Below, piece after piece: positions 1 through 7,328 of a stretch of DNA of 40,579 nt (position 1 is its first letter; the number at the start of each line of letters is the position of its first letter). A program made the position numbers and the translations under genes. The notes beneath the pieces are model-generated. The model made no database searches and was not told the DNA's origin. It saw nothing but the letters and a program-made list of their open reading frames with translations. Source of the stretch: Lachnospiraceae bacterium (lineage in GTDB: Bacteria > Bacillota > Clostridia > Lachnospirales > Lachnospiraceae); assembly GCA_017443065.1 (NCBI GenBank), contig JAFSPF010000006.1:1-40579 (forward strand), written 5' to 3'.

Positions 1-33
1 GATCTCCGCAAAATGCTGTATACTTTTTGTCAT
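1..33 (-). CDS. 5' end of an unidentified gene, cut by the window edge
   Basis: On the minus strand an ATG at 33-31 begins MTKSIQHFAEI and runs off the window. It is preceded, at a normal distance, by a very strong ribosome site, AAAGGAGGTG (around 41-50). Eleven residues are too few to name the product. The ribosome site lies in one arm of a hairpin (next feature), an arrangement often seen at the left end of insertion sequences, where it blocks translation of read-through transcripts. A transposase is therefore possible but unproven. Confidence 0.4.
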   Translation of the reverse strand, partial: MTKSIQHFAEI

Positions 34-102
34 AGAGAACACCTCCTTTGTTTAGGTATTTTGGTTGGCGCCTGAATACTTTATCACAAAGTGGTGTTCT
101 CT
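34..102 (-). promoter_or_regulatory. Hairpin sequestering the ribosome site of the gene at 1-33
   Basis: The arm at 34-50 (AGAGAACACCTCCTTTG) is matched by an inverted arm at 87-102 (CAAAGTGGTGTTCTCT), apart from one small mismatch/indel. The spacer is 36 nt. In a minus-strand transcript that starts upstream of 102, the AAAGGAGG ribosome site would be base-paired and hidden. A transcript starting inside the loop would leave it free. This is seen directly in the sequence; the regulatory effect is inferred. Confidence 0.5.
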
Positions 103-205
103 TTCTATTTTTCCATTTCCGAATAAAACTTTACGCTAGCGCGCTTCAGGCACGGAAAGAAGCGAAGAAAGAGGCGGTCATACGGAACCACAGGCCGGGC
201 GCCAT

Positions 206-223
206 GCGCTCGAGCTTCTTCAA
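206..223. repeat. Dispersed 18-bp element, copy a
   Basis: GCGCTCGAGCTTCTTCAA. Read on the minus strand it encodes LKKLER, the same residues that end the HipA remnant at 7314. It matches copy b (1536-1553) at 17 of 18 positions in the same orientation, so copies a and b flank the ATPase gene at 323-1519 as direct repeats. Confidence 0.5.
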
Positions 224-249
224 ATCATGATCCCCTTTCCGGATCTTCA

Positions 250-304
250 TTCTATTCCCCAAAAACGCAAAAATGTTGATTTTGGGGAATAGAAATGATA
301 CTAT
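250..304 (+). promoter_or_regulatory. Promoter with 15-bp inverted-repeat operator of the DUF4143 ATPase
   Basis: TTCTATTCCCCAAAA (250-264) and its exact inverse TTTTGGGGAATAGAA (280-294) are separated by 15 bp, so the arm centres are 30 bp apart, about three helical turns. A promoter TTGATT (276-281), 17-bp spacer, TACTAT (299-304) overlaps them: the right arm fills the spacer. A protein bound to the two arms would block transcription of the ATPase. The ribosome site GGAGG (311-315) lies 7 bp before the ATG. The self-regulation is inferred. Confidence 0.6.
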
Positions 305-322
305 ATATGTGGAGGCGCAGCC

Positions 323-1519
323 ATGAAGCTGATCAAAAGAACAACTTATCTGCAAGAATTAAACAGCCTTATGAACACCCCGGATATAAAAGTGATCACA
401 GGGGTGAGACGAAGCGGAAAATCCAAACTCATGGATGCATTTTCCAATGAAATCAAAAAGAAAGATAAAAAGGCAAATATCATTCATATCAACTTCAACC
501 TGACAGATTTTGAAAGATTATTGGAATATCGTTCTCTGGAAAAATATGCGGAGGAGCATTTTAAGGAGAAAAAGAATAATTATCTGTTGATCGATGAAGT
601 GCAAATGTGCAATCATTTCGAAAAGGCCATCAACTCTCTGCACGCAAGAGAAAAGTATGATATTTATGTCACCGGCTCAAATGCCTTTTTACAGAGCAGT
701 GACTTAGCTACTTTGTTTGTTGGCAGAACCTATGAAGTGCATATCCTTCCGTTTTCCTTTGAAGAGTACACCAGATATTTCCCTTCCGAGAATATATATG
801 GCAGTTTAACAAACTATATGAGAGAAGGCGGGATGGCAGGATCATATCTTTATTCAAACGAAACACAAAAATACCGCTATATCAACACAGAAGTGCTGAA
901 TGCTCTGATTGTGAGAGATATCGTCAAGAAAAATAAACTTCGCAATGAACCGTTGCTGCATGAGCTGATCGACTTTCTGATGGACAATGCAGGCAGTATT
1001 GTTTCTGTGAGATCCATTACGGAAGCTTTGGCAAAGAATCAAACCAAAGCAGATCATAAGACGATAGGCAGCTATATAGGATACCTGTGTAAGGCTTACG
1101 CCTTTTACAAAGTGAGGCGATATGACATCAAAGGCAAGCGATATTTACGCTCTGAAGACAAATACTATTTATCAGATCATGGCTTCAAATATGCCAGACT
1201 TGGAACAAAAAATATGGATTATGGTCATGTCTTAGAGAATATCGTTGCTGTTGAACTGATTCGCAGAGGATATGAATTGTATGTGGGTGTGTTGCGGAAC
1301 AAAGAAATTGACTTTGTTGCGATAAATCAGGGAGAGAAGCTTTATATTCAAGTGGCATATGATATCTCGGAAGAAAAAACATTTCACAGAGAGGTGACGC
1401 CGCTGTTGGATATTAAGGATGCGTATCCCAGGCTGCTTATAGCGAGAACTTACCAGCCGGAGTACACGCATGAGGGAATTCGCATTATAGATGCCGCAGA
1501 TTGGTTAAAGAGAATCTAA
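323..1519 (+). CDS. AAA ATPase with C-terminal DUF4143 domain
   Basis: 398 aa. An N-terminal AAA_14-type ATPase domain carries Walker A GVRRSGKS (residues 27-34) and Walker B YLLIDE (D91, E92), with a TGSN motif that fits sensor 1. The C-terminal half matches the DUF4143 pattern: a winged-helix-like stretch (about 205-270), then a PD-(D/E)XK-like fold with VLENIVAVEL and EIDFV, but the usual catalytic lysine segment reads YIQVA, so nuclease activity is doubtful. The family is common in many copies in gut bacteria and archaea and has no settled function. The gene is clearly more AT-rich than its neighbours and is flanked by an 18-bp direct repeat, which suggests transfer. The start is fixed by GGAGG 7 bp upstream. 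It converges with the anti-sigma gene at 1602. Confidence 0.85.
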   Translation: MKLIKRTTYLQELNSLMNTPDIKVITGVRRSGKSKLMDAFSNEIKKKDKKANIIHINFNLTDFERLLEYRSLEKYAEEHFKEKKNNYLLIDEVQMCNHFEKAINSLHAREKYDIYVTGSNAFLQSSDLATLFVGRTYEVHILPFSFEEYTRYFPSENIYGSLTNYMREGGMAGSYLYSNETQKYRYINTEVLNALIVRDIVKKNKLRNEPLLHELIDFLMDNAGSIVSVRSITEALAKNQTKADHKTIGSYIGYLCKAYAFYKVRRYDIKGKRYLRSEDKYYLSDHGFKYARLGTKNMDYGHVLENIVAVELIRRGYELYVGVLRNKEIDFVAINQGEKLYIQVAYDISEEKTFHREVTPLLDIKDAYPRLLIARTYQPEYTHEGIRIIDAADWLKRI

Positions 1520-1535
1520 TCCCGGCGCGTCACAC

Positions 1536-1553
1536 GCGTTCGAGCTTCTTCAA
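1536..1553. repeat. Dispersed 18-bp element, copy b
   Basis: GCGTTCGAGCTTCTTCAA. On the minus strand it reads ILKKLERV followed by TGA, so it looks like the last codons of a hipA-type gene without the rest. It forms a direct-repeat pair with copy a around the DUF4143 ATPase. Confidence 0.5.
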
Positions 1554-1561
1554 TATCAACA

Positions 1562-1588
1562 GGGGCGTGGTTCGCTTCGCCGCGCCCC
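1562..1588. terminator. GC-rich hairpin between convergent genes
   Basis: GGGGCGTGG (1562-1570) pairs with CCGCGCCCC (1580-1588) over 9 bp, counting one G-U pair in the plus-strand RNA, with a 9-nt loop. It lies between the 3' ends of the ATPase (1519) and the anti-sigma gene (1602). Neither side has a clear U-run, so termination is likely but not certain. Confidence 0.45.
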
Positions 1589-1601
1589 CGCTACGTCATT
1601 T

Positions 1602-2762
1602 TCACCCGCGGCCGAGGTTGAGGGTGAGGATTTGTTCTCCGTTGTAAATGTAGATGTTTTCCATCGGAATATCAGCAAACGGGGGTTCAAACACCACATC
1701 GCTCAGGCGGATTTCCAGTTCCTCTTCAATATGGCGCAGCTCCTCCAGGGGCAGCGTTCCGGCAATATGGATCCCATGACCGTTTTCGCGGTCGAAGAGG
1801 ATGATGTGGTTTTCCTCAGACCAGGTACGGTCGTCTGTGGTTTCCACATGCACACGGGTCACCTGCAGGTTTCCGCGCTGCTCTTCACTGATAATCTCGC
1901 AGTCGCCGGACAAAACATAATGTACATCGGAGTCCGGAAAAAAGATGCTGATCCTGTACGGTATTTCACCGCTAAGCCACCATTCATCGCGCTCCTGAAT
2001 AATGTGCCAGCCCTTCTCCGGCTTGTAAAACTCATCCCAAACCTGTTTCAGCGGCGATACCGTCGGTCTGTCCGGCAGATATCCGGCGCGGAATTCCGGA
2101 ATGTAGCGCACACTGTCTTCGTTGATGCCTTCCCAGGTAAAGGCCAGCCCGGGGCCTTCATAATTCCATTCCACCCGTTCCACTTCCGTGCCGTCCAGTT
2201 GATGTACGGTATATGTTCCCTGCAGCGGAGCCGTATCCGTAATCTGCTGTGTCCGCTGGCTGTACAGCATCACGGCAATGGCCGTCCCGCAACTTGCAAG
2301 GAAGATGGCAGCGGCCGCAGCCCAGGGCAACAGGCGTCTACCCGCTTTTATGGATATTTTTTGCGCGCCTGTCCGCTGTTTCGTATATTTCATGTACTGC
2401 TTCCATGCAAGCCGGCCGGCCTTACGGAAGGATTCTGTACTGATGCGCCGGCCATCGTCTGACAGTATGACGGACGACAGCAGATCTTCATAGTAACGCA
2501 GCCGTCCTGACGGATAATCCGTGCGGAGAAAATCCGACATGGCATCCGGTGACAAATCAAAGCAGTATTTGCTGAAAAAAAGAACCCTGATCTCTTCGGG
2601 GAGGGCGCAGATGCGTCCGGAAAGATCGGAAAGCTGCCGCTTTGTCAGCTGCACTGTTTCGCGAACATCCTCGTCAGCCGCATCCAGACGGCGTACATCC
2701 TCCTCATACACGGCGCGCATGGCGTCCCTGACGGCCTGTTCCGCTTGCTGTTCCTGATGCAT
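1602..2762 (-). CDS. Membrane anti-sigma-like protein, paralogue of 4761-5666
   Basis: 386 aa. A cytoplasmic N-terminal part (1-140) contains a stretch, LPEEIRVLFFSKYCFDLSP (about 54-72), that resembles an ECF helical motif. One membrane segment follows (about 144-167, after RRLLPWAAAAA), then an extracellular domain of about 215 residues. That domain shares GPGLxFxWEG, a Y-P-E-F...GYLP motif and GxCEIxxEEQ with the paralogue at 4761-5666, and is probably DUF4367-like. The start lies 4 nt after the stop of the ECF sigma gene at 2767, with ribosome site AAAGGGG inside that gene, so the two are translationally linked. Placement next to the sigma gene and the single-helix topology support a role as its membrane anti-sigma factor or sensor; this is inferred. 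Confidence 0.7.
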   Translation of the reverse strand: MHQEQQAEQAVRDAMRAVYEEDVRRLDAADEDVRETVQLTKRQLSDLSGRICALPEEIRVLFFSKYCFDLSPDAMSDFLRTDYPSGRLRYYEDLLSSVILSDDGRRISTESFRKAGRLAWKQYMKYTKQRTGAQKISIKAGRRLLPWAAAAAIFLASCGTAIAVMLYSQRTQQITDTAPLQGTYTVHQLDGTEVERVEWNYEGPGLAFTWEGINEDSVRYIPEFRAGYLPDRPTVSPLKQVWDEFYKPEKGWHIIQERDEWWLSGEIPYRISIFFPDSDVHYVLSGDCEIISEEQRGNLQVTRVHVETTDDRTWSEENHIILFDRENGHGIHIAGTLPLEELRHIEEELEIRLSDVVFEPPFADIPMENIYIYNGEQILTLNLGRG

Positions 2763-2766
2763 GCTG

Positions 2767-3288
2767 TCATTCCCCTTTCATCAAATCGCGCAGCTTGCGC
2801 AGCAGGCGCTCCGCACGCTTTCTTGCGGTTTCTTCCGTAATGCCAAGCACATCCGCAATTTCCCTGTAATTCGCCTCATCCACATATTTGAGCTGAAGCA
2901 GCATCCTTTCATCCCCGGACAGCTTCCGGATGATGCACTTGAGCTCCTCCGCATTTTCCTTTTCGAGGAGTACATCCTCCGGATGCTTGAACGCGGCTCC
3001 TGCTGCGGTGTTCATTTCCATGGGCACTTCGTCTGTTTTCCTGTATCTTGCATACGCGCAGTTTCTTACAATTACAATGCAGTACGCGCGTATTTTGTGA
3101 CGCGGAAGTCCGGAAATTTTATCTAAATTTGTGATGATGCGGTACATGGCATCCGATACGGCATCCTCCGCTTCCGCATGGGAATGCAGAATCTGTCTCG
3201 CCACGTTGAAGAACAGTGCCTTGTTCTCCCGAAACAGATTTTCCACGAAGGAGCGCTCGTGATCAGACAAAATCATAACGAACAGCAT
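2767..3288 (-). CDS. ECF-type RNA polymerase sigma factor
   Basis: 173 aa, normal for an ECF sigma factor. Region 2 spans about residues 15-85 (AEAEDAVSDAMYRI, YCIVIVRNCAYARYRK). Region 4 spans about 110-170 (LSGDERMLLQLKYVDEANY, then REIADVLGITEETARKRAER, a helix-turn-helix for the -35 box). It directs RNA polymerase to a small regulon, probably including its own operon. The ATG at 3288 is preceded by AAGGGA at 7 nt. The downstream anti-sigma gene is 4 nt away. Region 4 is strongly similar to that of the chimeric protein at 7409-8113, and the two genes share upstream promoter blocks, so they come from one ancestor. Confidence 0.88.
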   Translation of the reverse strand: MLFVMILSDHERSFVENLFRENKALFFNVARQILHSHAEAEDAVSDAMYRIITNLDKISGLPRHKIRAYCIVIVRNCAYARYRKTDEVPMEMNTAAGAAFKHPEDVLLEKENAEELKCIIRKLSGDERMLLQLKYVDEANYREIADVLGITEETARKRAERLLRKLRDLMKGE

Positions 3289-3331
3289 GTGAAATCCCTT
3301 AACCGCATTGTTGAATATGTGTTTCGGGTAA

Positions 3332-3374
3332 AGAATAGCAGAATCCCGGCGACAATGCCACGATTAAAAAAGAA
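3332..3374 (-). promoter_or_regulatory. Promoter of the sigma gene, duplicated at 7329-7371
   Basis: On the minus strand there is TTCTTTTTTAATC (3374-3362), then 24 bp, then the extended -10 TGC-TATTCT (3340-3332). The same two blocks with exactly the same 24-bp gap occur in front of the chimeric gene at 7409. The expected leader is about 37 nt. The pyrimidine-rich block does not match the -35 consensus and may bind a regulator. Confidence 0.6.
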
Positions 3375-3387
3375 TTAATTATGTCAC

Positions 3388-3405
3388 GCGTTCCGGCTTC
3401 TTCAA
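3388..3405. repeat. Dispersed 18-bp element, copy c
   Basis: GCGTTCCGGCTTCTTCAA, with two differences from copy b. On the minus strand it reads HLKKPERVT then TAA. It sits directly upstream of the sigma promoter (3332-3374), as copy d does relative to the promoter at 7329-7371. The hipA-tail/sigma-promoter junction was therefore duplicated as one block. Confidence 0.55.
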
Positions 3406-3411
3406 ATGATG

Positions 3412-4692
3412 TCAGCGTTGATATTGCTCCTGCAAATAAATTGTCACACGGTTCTGAACAAGCTCCGCTGCCTCCCTGGCGCTTCTTTGTCCGGAGAGAA
3501 AGGCGGTTGCTTCTTCCATAATGATTTCGCGAATCCTGTCATCGTCGTGAATGAAGATCGTTGTTTCCTCCAGCAGACGGTAAAAGCGTTCCTTATCCGC
3601 ATCGGAAAGAATGCCCTCACCGCTTATCACATAGTCGTCAAACATCGCATCGAGCGCGCTGCGGATCATCGGCAGTTCCCAGCGTTCCGCCACCCTGCTC
3701 TGCCAGTCCGCCTCCAGCATGCCGCGCACAAAGGCCCAGGCAGCTGCGGTTTTCTGACTCCTCGCGGGAATCGCCAGAAGCAGATTATTTGTGCTGTCAA
3801 AGTACGCGCCGTTATTGGCATCCGCATTGGGAAATCCGATGAAGGTATAGGCTTCCGTCCCGTAGTTTTCTCTGATTGCCTCCAACCTTGCCGGATTTGC
3901 AACCGTTTCCACCACCAGCAATACCTTCTCACTCCACTCTGACATCCCTCCTGCCGACGCGTCATAGCTGCGGGGAAGATCCGCACAAAACTCCAGCATT
4001 TCCGTGAAGGCCGGCGTATCAAAATGACACCGCCCCGCATTCCAGTCGATCATCTGTCCCATGGAAACATAACAGAACCACAGCATCATCTCCCCGGCCG
4101 TCAGATGGGGAGGAAATACAAAATGATCCCCGCTCTTTTCCAAAGAAAGCTGTTCCACATCCGCCATCTTCCATCCGGACTGCATACCGACATCCTTCGT
4201 GCGTCCCGTCACCGTTGTAATCGAAAAACCGTCCGTCAAAGCGAGCAGCTTTCCGTCCGTTTTGAGCGACGGAATGATGTTCCCGGAAAAGTCCGTTAAT
4301 GCAATACCTGTGTCCGCCTCCAGAAAAGGCATCATATCGACAAAGTTGACACCGTTCAGCGGAATGCCCGCGCCATGGAGATCCAGCACGTCAGGCGCAT
4401 CCCCCGCCGCAAAGTCCGCAAGAAGCTGTGTCGGTTCACTGTATTGCTTCAATTCCGCGTGTACAAGATTCTGCGATCCGTTGAACCGGTTGATATACTG
4501 TTCGAGCTCAAAGGTGTTGAAGGAAGCCGATGCCACCGTGATCGTCTGTGTTTCACCGTCCTTTGGGGCCGATAACAATCCTCCGGTTTCCTCCGCCGCA
4601 TGTGCTACGCCATCCCGCGTTCCCGTCGCTTTGGCGCCGCAGGCGCAAAAAACCAGAGCTGCCGCAAGGAGCAGCGCGATTCTCTTTTTCAT
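3412..4692 (-). CDS. Extracellular solute-binding lipoprotein (ABC family 1 type), without permease genes
   Basis: 426 aa. A signal peptide ends at the lipobox-like FCAC, giving a lipidated C18. The mature part has the layout of carbohydrate-type binding proteins: an early beta strand TITVASASFNTFELEQYINRF, FAAGDAPDVLDL, and late motifs such as NNLLLAIPARSQKTAAAWAFV, where these proteins contact the ligand and hinge. Good ribosome site GGAGG. No ABC permease or ATPase gene lies nearby, so it either shares another importer or acts as an extracellular sensor. It follows the anti-sigma gene at 4761 by 68 nt on the same strand and may belong to the sigma operon starting at 6228. A sensory role with that pair is inferred. 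Confidence 0.72.
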   Translation of the reverse strand: MKKRIALLLAAALVFCACGAKATGTRDGVAHAAEETGGLLSAPKDGETQTITVASASFNTFELEQYINRFNGSQNLVHAELKQYSEPTQLLADFAAGDAPDVLDLHGAGIPLNGVNFVDMMPFLEADTGIALTDFSGNIIPSLKTDGKLLALTDGFSITTVTGRTKDVGMQSGWKMADVEQLSLEKSGDHFVFPPHLTAGEMMLWFCYVSMGQMIDWNAGRCHFDTPAFTEMLEFCADLPRSYDASAGGMSEWSEKVLLVVETVANPARLEAIRENYGTEAYTFIGFPNADANNGAYFDSTNNLLLAIPARSQKTAAAWAFVRGMLEADWQSRVAERWELPMIRSALDAMFDDYVISGEGILSDADKERFYRLLEETTIFIHDDDRIREIIMEEATAFLSGQRSAREAAELVQNRVTIYLQEQYQR

Positions 4693-4760
4693 GTTGTTTT
4701 CCTCCGTTTGTGCTGCAGGCCGAAACGCCCGCTGTTTATGAAACAGGTATTGTCATCCGC

Positions 4761-5666
4761 TCAACCGCGGCTCAGGTTGATGTAGCCGTATTGTATTTCA
4801 TCGTTTTCTTCTTCGTATCTGCGCATTTCCTCCGTCATCCCTTCATAGGGATCAAAGACCTTATCTGTCATCCGGATTTTCATGCTGCGCGCCGTGCGTA
4901 TGATTTCTTCCATCGGCTGTGTTCCCGCCAGCTGAATCACATAGCCGTTCTTCGTATCAAACAGAAATACATGGTTTTCTTCGGGAAGACCGCCTGCGCC
5001 TCCGTCATATCCGACCCCGTTTGAATACACACCTGCCGGATGCTCCACATGAACGCCCGTGACCTGCAATGCGCCCCACTGTTCCTCCGTCACGATTTCA
5101 CATTCTCCCGCCAGAATATGATGTACCCGATCGGTCGGATAAAGAACCTCGATCCGGAAAAGATCTTCATTTCCTTTGTCACGGATGATCCGGCTGTGCC
5201 AGTGTTTCGTGTCGCCCTCCGTGTTGCCGGCCATGACAGCCTGTGTCTGCTGCATGTCATAACCTTCATAGGTCAATGTCCCCTCCGTACCGATGCCCGG
5301 TAGATAGCCCACCTGAAACTCGGGCTGATAACGTTCCGTTCCTGTATCAAATCCTTCCCAGGAGAACAAAAGCCCCGGCCCGTCATGTTCCCAGTTATAT
5401 CTTTCCGCTTCGTCTCCTTCGGCAGGTACGATCACCCTCTGCCTCAGCGGTTCCGTTACCTCTTCCACACGCTGGTGATAGAGGATCACCGCAGCCACGG
5501 TAATGGCGCTTGTAAAAAACACCGCTGCCGCTGCAGCCCATGGCAGAAGGCGTATTCCGCCAAAACGCGCGGCCTTGCCGATGCGGCGCACGATATGCTG
5601 TTCGCTTCGGGTCAGCAGATCATCGTCCGCGTATCCGATCATCTCATACAGCGTCTCTTTTTTCAT
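4761..5666 (-). CDS. Membrane anti-sigma-like protein
   Basis: 301 aa from the ATG at 5666, chosen because AGGGAGG lies 8 nt upstream; an in-frame extension to 5735 exists but lies inside the sigma gene. A short cytoplasmic N-terminus (1-38) is followed by a membrane segment (about 40-63, RLLPWAAAAAVFFTS) and an extracellular DUF4367-like domain paralogous to 1602-2762 (shared GPGLLFSWEG, RYQPEFQVGYLP, AGECEIVTEEQWGALQVTGV). The start overlaps the upstream sigma gene by 23 nt, typical of sigma/anti-sigma pairs. Its cytoplasmic part is about 100 residues shorter than that of the paralogue, so the two probably grip their sigma factors differently. Confidence 0.72.
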   Translation of the reverse strand: MKKETLYEMIGYADDDLLTRSEQHIVRRIGKAARFGGIRLLPWAAAAAVFFTSAITVAAVILYHQRVEEVTEPLRQRVIVPAEGDEAERYNWEHDGPGLLFSWEGFDTGTERYQPEFQVGYLPGIGTEGTLTYEGYDMQQTQAVMAGNTEGDTKHWHSRIIRDKGNEDLFRIEVLYPTDRVHHILAGECEIVTEEQWGALQVTGVHVEHPAGVYSNGVGYDGGAGGLPEENHVFLFDTKNGYVIQLAGTQPMEEIIRTARSMKIRMTDKVFDPYEGMTEEMRRYEEENDEIQYGYINLSRG

Positions 5667-6228
5667 CGAGCCATTCCTCCCTTTGCAGGTATTCCGTAAG
5701 TTTTTGTCTCGTGCGGGACAGGATTTTCCTGACATTGCTTTCTTTCAGGAGGTATTCCTGTGCGATGGTTTTGATCTCTTCCCCGAAAAAGTATCTGCGC
5801 AAAAAGACGTCGCATTCTCTTTCCGGGAGTGTCCGGAGGAAGCGGTTGATGACGGATTTCATCTCCTCCGCTTCGAGCACTTTCTCCGGCGCGTCCGTGT
5901 CTGAAACGCATTCCCCCAGCTCCTCCAGGGAGAGCGTCACGCCGGCAGAACGTTTTTCCGCCCTGTTCTTCCGGTACAGGTCGAAGGCGAGATTGCGCGT
6001 GATGCGTGCCAGAAAAAGCTTCAATACGGCGGGCTTTGCGGGCGGGATGGCCTTCCACGCCCTCCACCAGGTATCGTTGACACATTCCTCCGCGTCGGAG
6101 GGATCCGCGAGGATATTGTTTGCGACGGCAAAGCAGTAGTCCCTGTATTTGGCCGCCGTCTCCCGGATGGCGTTTTCGTCACGCTGCGCATAAAGCGCGA
6201 GTATGTCCTGATCCGATTTGTGTTTCAT
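5644..6228 (-). CDS. ECF-type RNA polymerase sigma factor
   Basis: 194 aa from the ATG at 6228, which has GGGGAG close upstream; a longer frame to 6276 lacks such a site. Region 2 includes PSDAEECVNDTWWRAWKAIP and RNLAFDLYRKNRAEK. Region 4 includes LPERECDVFLRRYFFGEEI and the helix-turn-helix TIAQEYLLKESNVRKILSRT. It is of a different subgroup from the sigma factor at 2767-3288. Downstream and overlapping is its probable anti-sigma partner, then a solute-binding lipoprotein. The upstream minus strand contains TATATAATG near 6287, a possible -10 box. Confidence 0.87.
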   Translation of the reverse strand: MKHKSDQDILALYAQRDENAIRETAAKYRDYCFAVANNILADPSDAEECVNDTWWRAWKAIPPAKPAVLKLFLARITRNLAFDLYRKNRAEKRSAGVTLSLEELGECVSDTDAPEKVLEAEEMKSVINRFLRTLPERECDVFLRRYFFGEEIKTIAQEYLLKESNVRKILSRTRQKLTEYLQREEWLDEKRDAV

Positions 6229-6341
6229 GGTACTCCCCGTGCGTTCGCATGCTCCGTTTCCGCACGCACTTTTCATCTCTCATTATATATGACGTGGTTT
6301 TTTTGTTTTTGTGACGGTATCAGCAGCATTCGTTTATCATA

Positions 6342-6438
6342 GACAAGGTACATCCTTTGTCGGAATCCGGGACCCCCGCCCCTGTTGACATTAGGTCGGC
6401 ATACCGATACAATCAAAGTTGTAGGGCATTCACCTTTG
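6342..6438 (+). promoter_or_regulatory. Consensus promoter with flanking inverted repeats, XRE gene
   Basis: TTGACA (6385-6390), a 17-bp spacer and TACAAT (6408-6413) form a near-perfect sigma-A promoter. An imperfect palindrome GACAAGG...CTTTGTC lies upstream at 6342-6361. A second inverted repeat, CAAAGTTG (6414-6421) / CACCTTTG (6431-6438), covers the expected start of transcription. All arms contain a (A)CAAAG/CTTTG(T) core. These are candidate operators for the XRE protein encoded next; binding is inferred. Confidence 0.6.
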
Positions 6439-6455
6439 TGAAGGACGGTATCCTC

Positions 6456-6935
6456 ATGGATTTGCAGACCTGGCTTGACCAACATCATATTTCCAAGTAT
6501 CATCTTGCGAAGATCAGCGGCGTACCCAAAACGACAATCATGGATATCTGCGCGGGACGGAGCGATATTGAACGCTGCGCCGCCGGTACGGTCCGCCAGT
6601 TGGCAAAGGCACTGGGACTGGCAATGGAGGATATGCTGGATATGTTTTCCCGTTATGATGCGAAAACAGGTCTTCCGAAGGATCGGTCCTATTTTGAGCA
6701 TAATCTTCCTCCTTTTCTTACGATATCCATCAATGCAATGAAGGATGCATGGGAAAAGCTGGAGCGGGGAGAGGAGTATACCCTGTGGGATTGCGATTAC
6801 TGTGATCTGCAATCCAGCATCAACATCGCGGAGGTGGAACAGATCATCAGCCCGGATCAGGCATGGTATCTGCGTGAAAAGTATCTGGGACTGGAAAGGG
6901 TATCCCAAATGGAACTGGGGCTTTTTATACGATGA
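6456..6935 (+). CDS. XRE-family helix-turn-helix protein (HipB-like antitoxin)
   Basis: 159 aa from the ATG at 6456, with AAGGA upstream at 6441-6445. Residues 1-65 form a helix-turn-helix: YHLAKISGVPKTTIMDICAG, then TVRQLAKALGLAMEDML. The C-terminal part contains a motif, LWDCDYCDLQSSINIAEVEQ, followed by ISPDQAWYLREKYL. I recall this from small XRE proteins of Clostridia but cannot name the family with certainty. It is followed by the 3' half of a hipA-like kinase gene in another frame, so it was probably the DNA-binding partner of that kinase. The last residues after EKYLGL may be changed, because the frame runs into the hipA remnant before stopping. Confidence 0.72.
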   Translation: MDLQTWLDQHHISKYHLAKISGVPKTTIMDICAGRSDIERCAAGTVRQLAKALGLAMEDMLDMFSRYDAKTGLPKDRSYFEHNLPPFLTISINAMKDAWEKLERGEEYTLWDCDYCDLQSSINIAEVEQIISPDQAWYLREKYLGLERVSQMELGLFIR

Positions 6936-7314
6936 CCGCAAGGATGATATGGTTCTTGCCCCTGTCTATGACTGCGGCAGCTGTCTCTATCCGCAGGCGG
7001 ATGACAGTATCATGGAGAAGGTGTTATCAGACCGGGCGGAGCGCGATCTCCGTATTTTTGATATCCCCTTTTCCGCCATCAATCTGGGCGGCAAAAAAAT
7101 CCGCTATTTTGATTTCATTTCATCCCTGGAGTACGAGGGATGCAATGTTGCATTGAAGCGCATCCTGCCCCGGATCAACATGCGTAAGATCAAGACCATC
7201 ATCGATGAAACCCCCTTCTTAAGCGACCTGCAAAGGCAGTTCTATCTGACGATGCTCAAGGAACGTAAGAAGCGGATCCTGGACTTTTCGTTAAAGAAGC
7301 TCGAACGCGGCTGA
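6901..7314 (+). pseudogene. 3' remnant of a HipA-like kinase gene
   Basis: In the frame +1 to the XRE gene, about 137 codons read as the end of a HipA-like kinase: NWGFLYDD (end of the catalytic loop), LAPVYDCGSCLYP (the metal-binding Asp loop), then an all-helical C-terminus ending SLKKLERG. Everything before the catalytic loop, including the ATP-binding lobe and the catalytic Asp, is missing, and there is no start codon or ribosome site of its own. A deletion seems to have joined the end of the XRE gene to the middle of hipA. The product cannot be an active kinase. Confidence 0.65.
7291..7308. repeat. Dispersed 18-bp element, copy d (inverted), end of the hipA remnant
   Basis: TTAAAGAAGCTCGAACGC, the complement of copies a-c, with one difference from the reverse complement of copy b. 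Here it sits in its natural place as the last codons of hipA. This is the probable source copy; the other three seem to be torn-off tails. Confidence 0.55.
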
Positions 7315-7328
7315 TGCGACATAATTTA

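Noticed and set aside
146..355. 69-codon frame on the minus strand in front of the DUF4143 ATPase
   Set aside because: It crosses the ATPase promoter and inverted repeat; only its LKKLER part is meaningful, as the hipA-tail repeat.
6357..6455. N-terminal extension of the XRE protein
   Set aside because: It would start at a TTG upstream of and inside the promoter; the ATG at 6456 has a ribosome site and fits the domain start.
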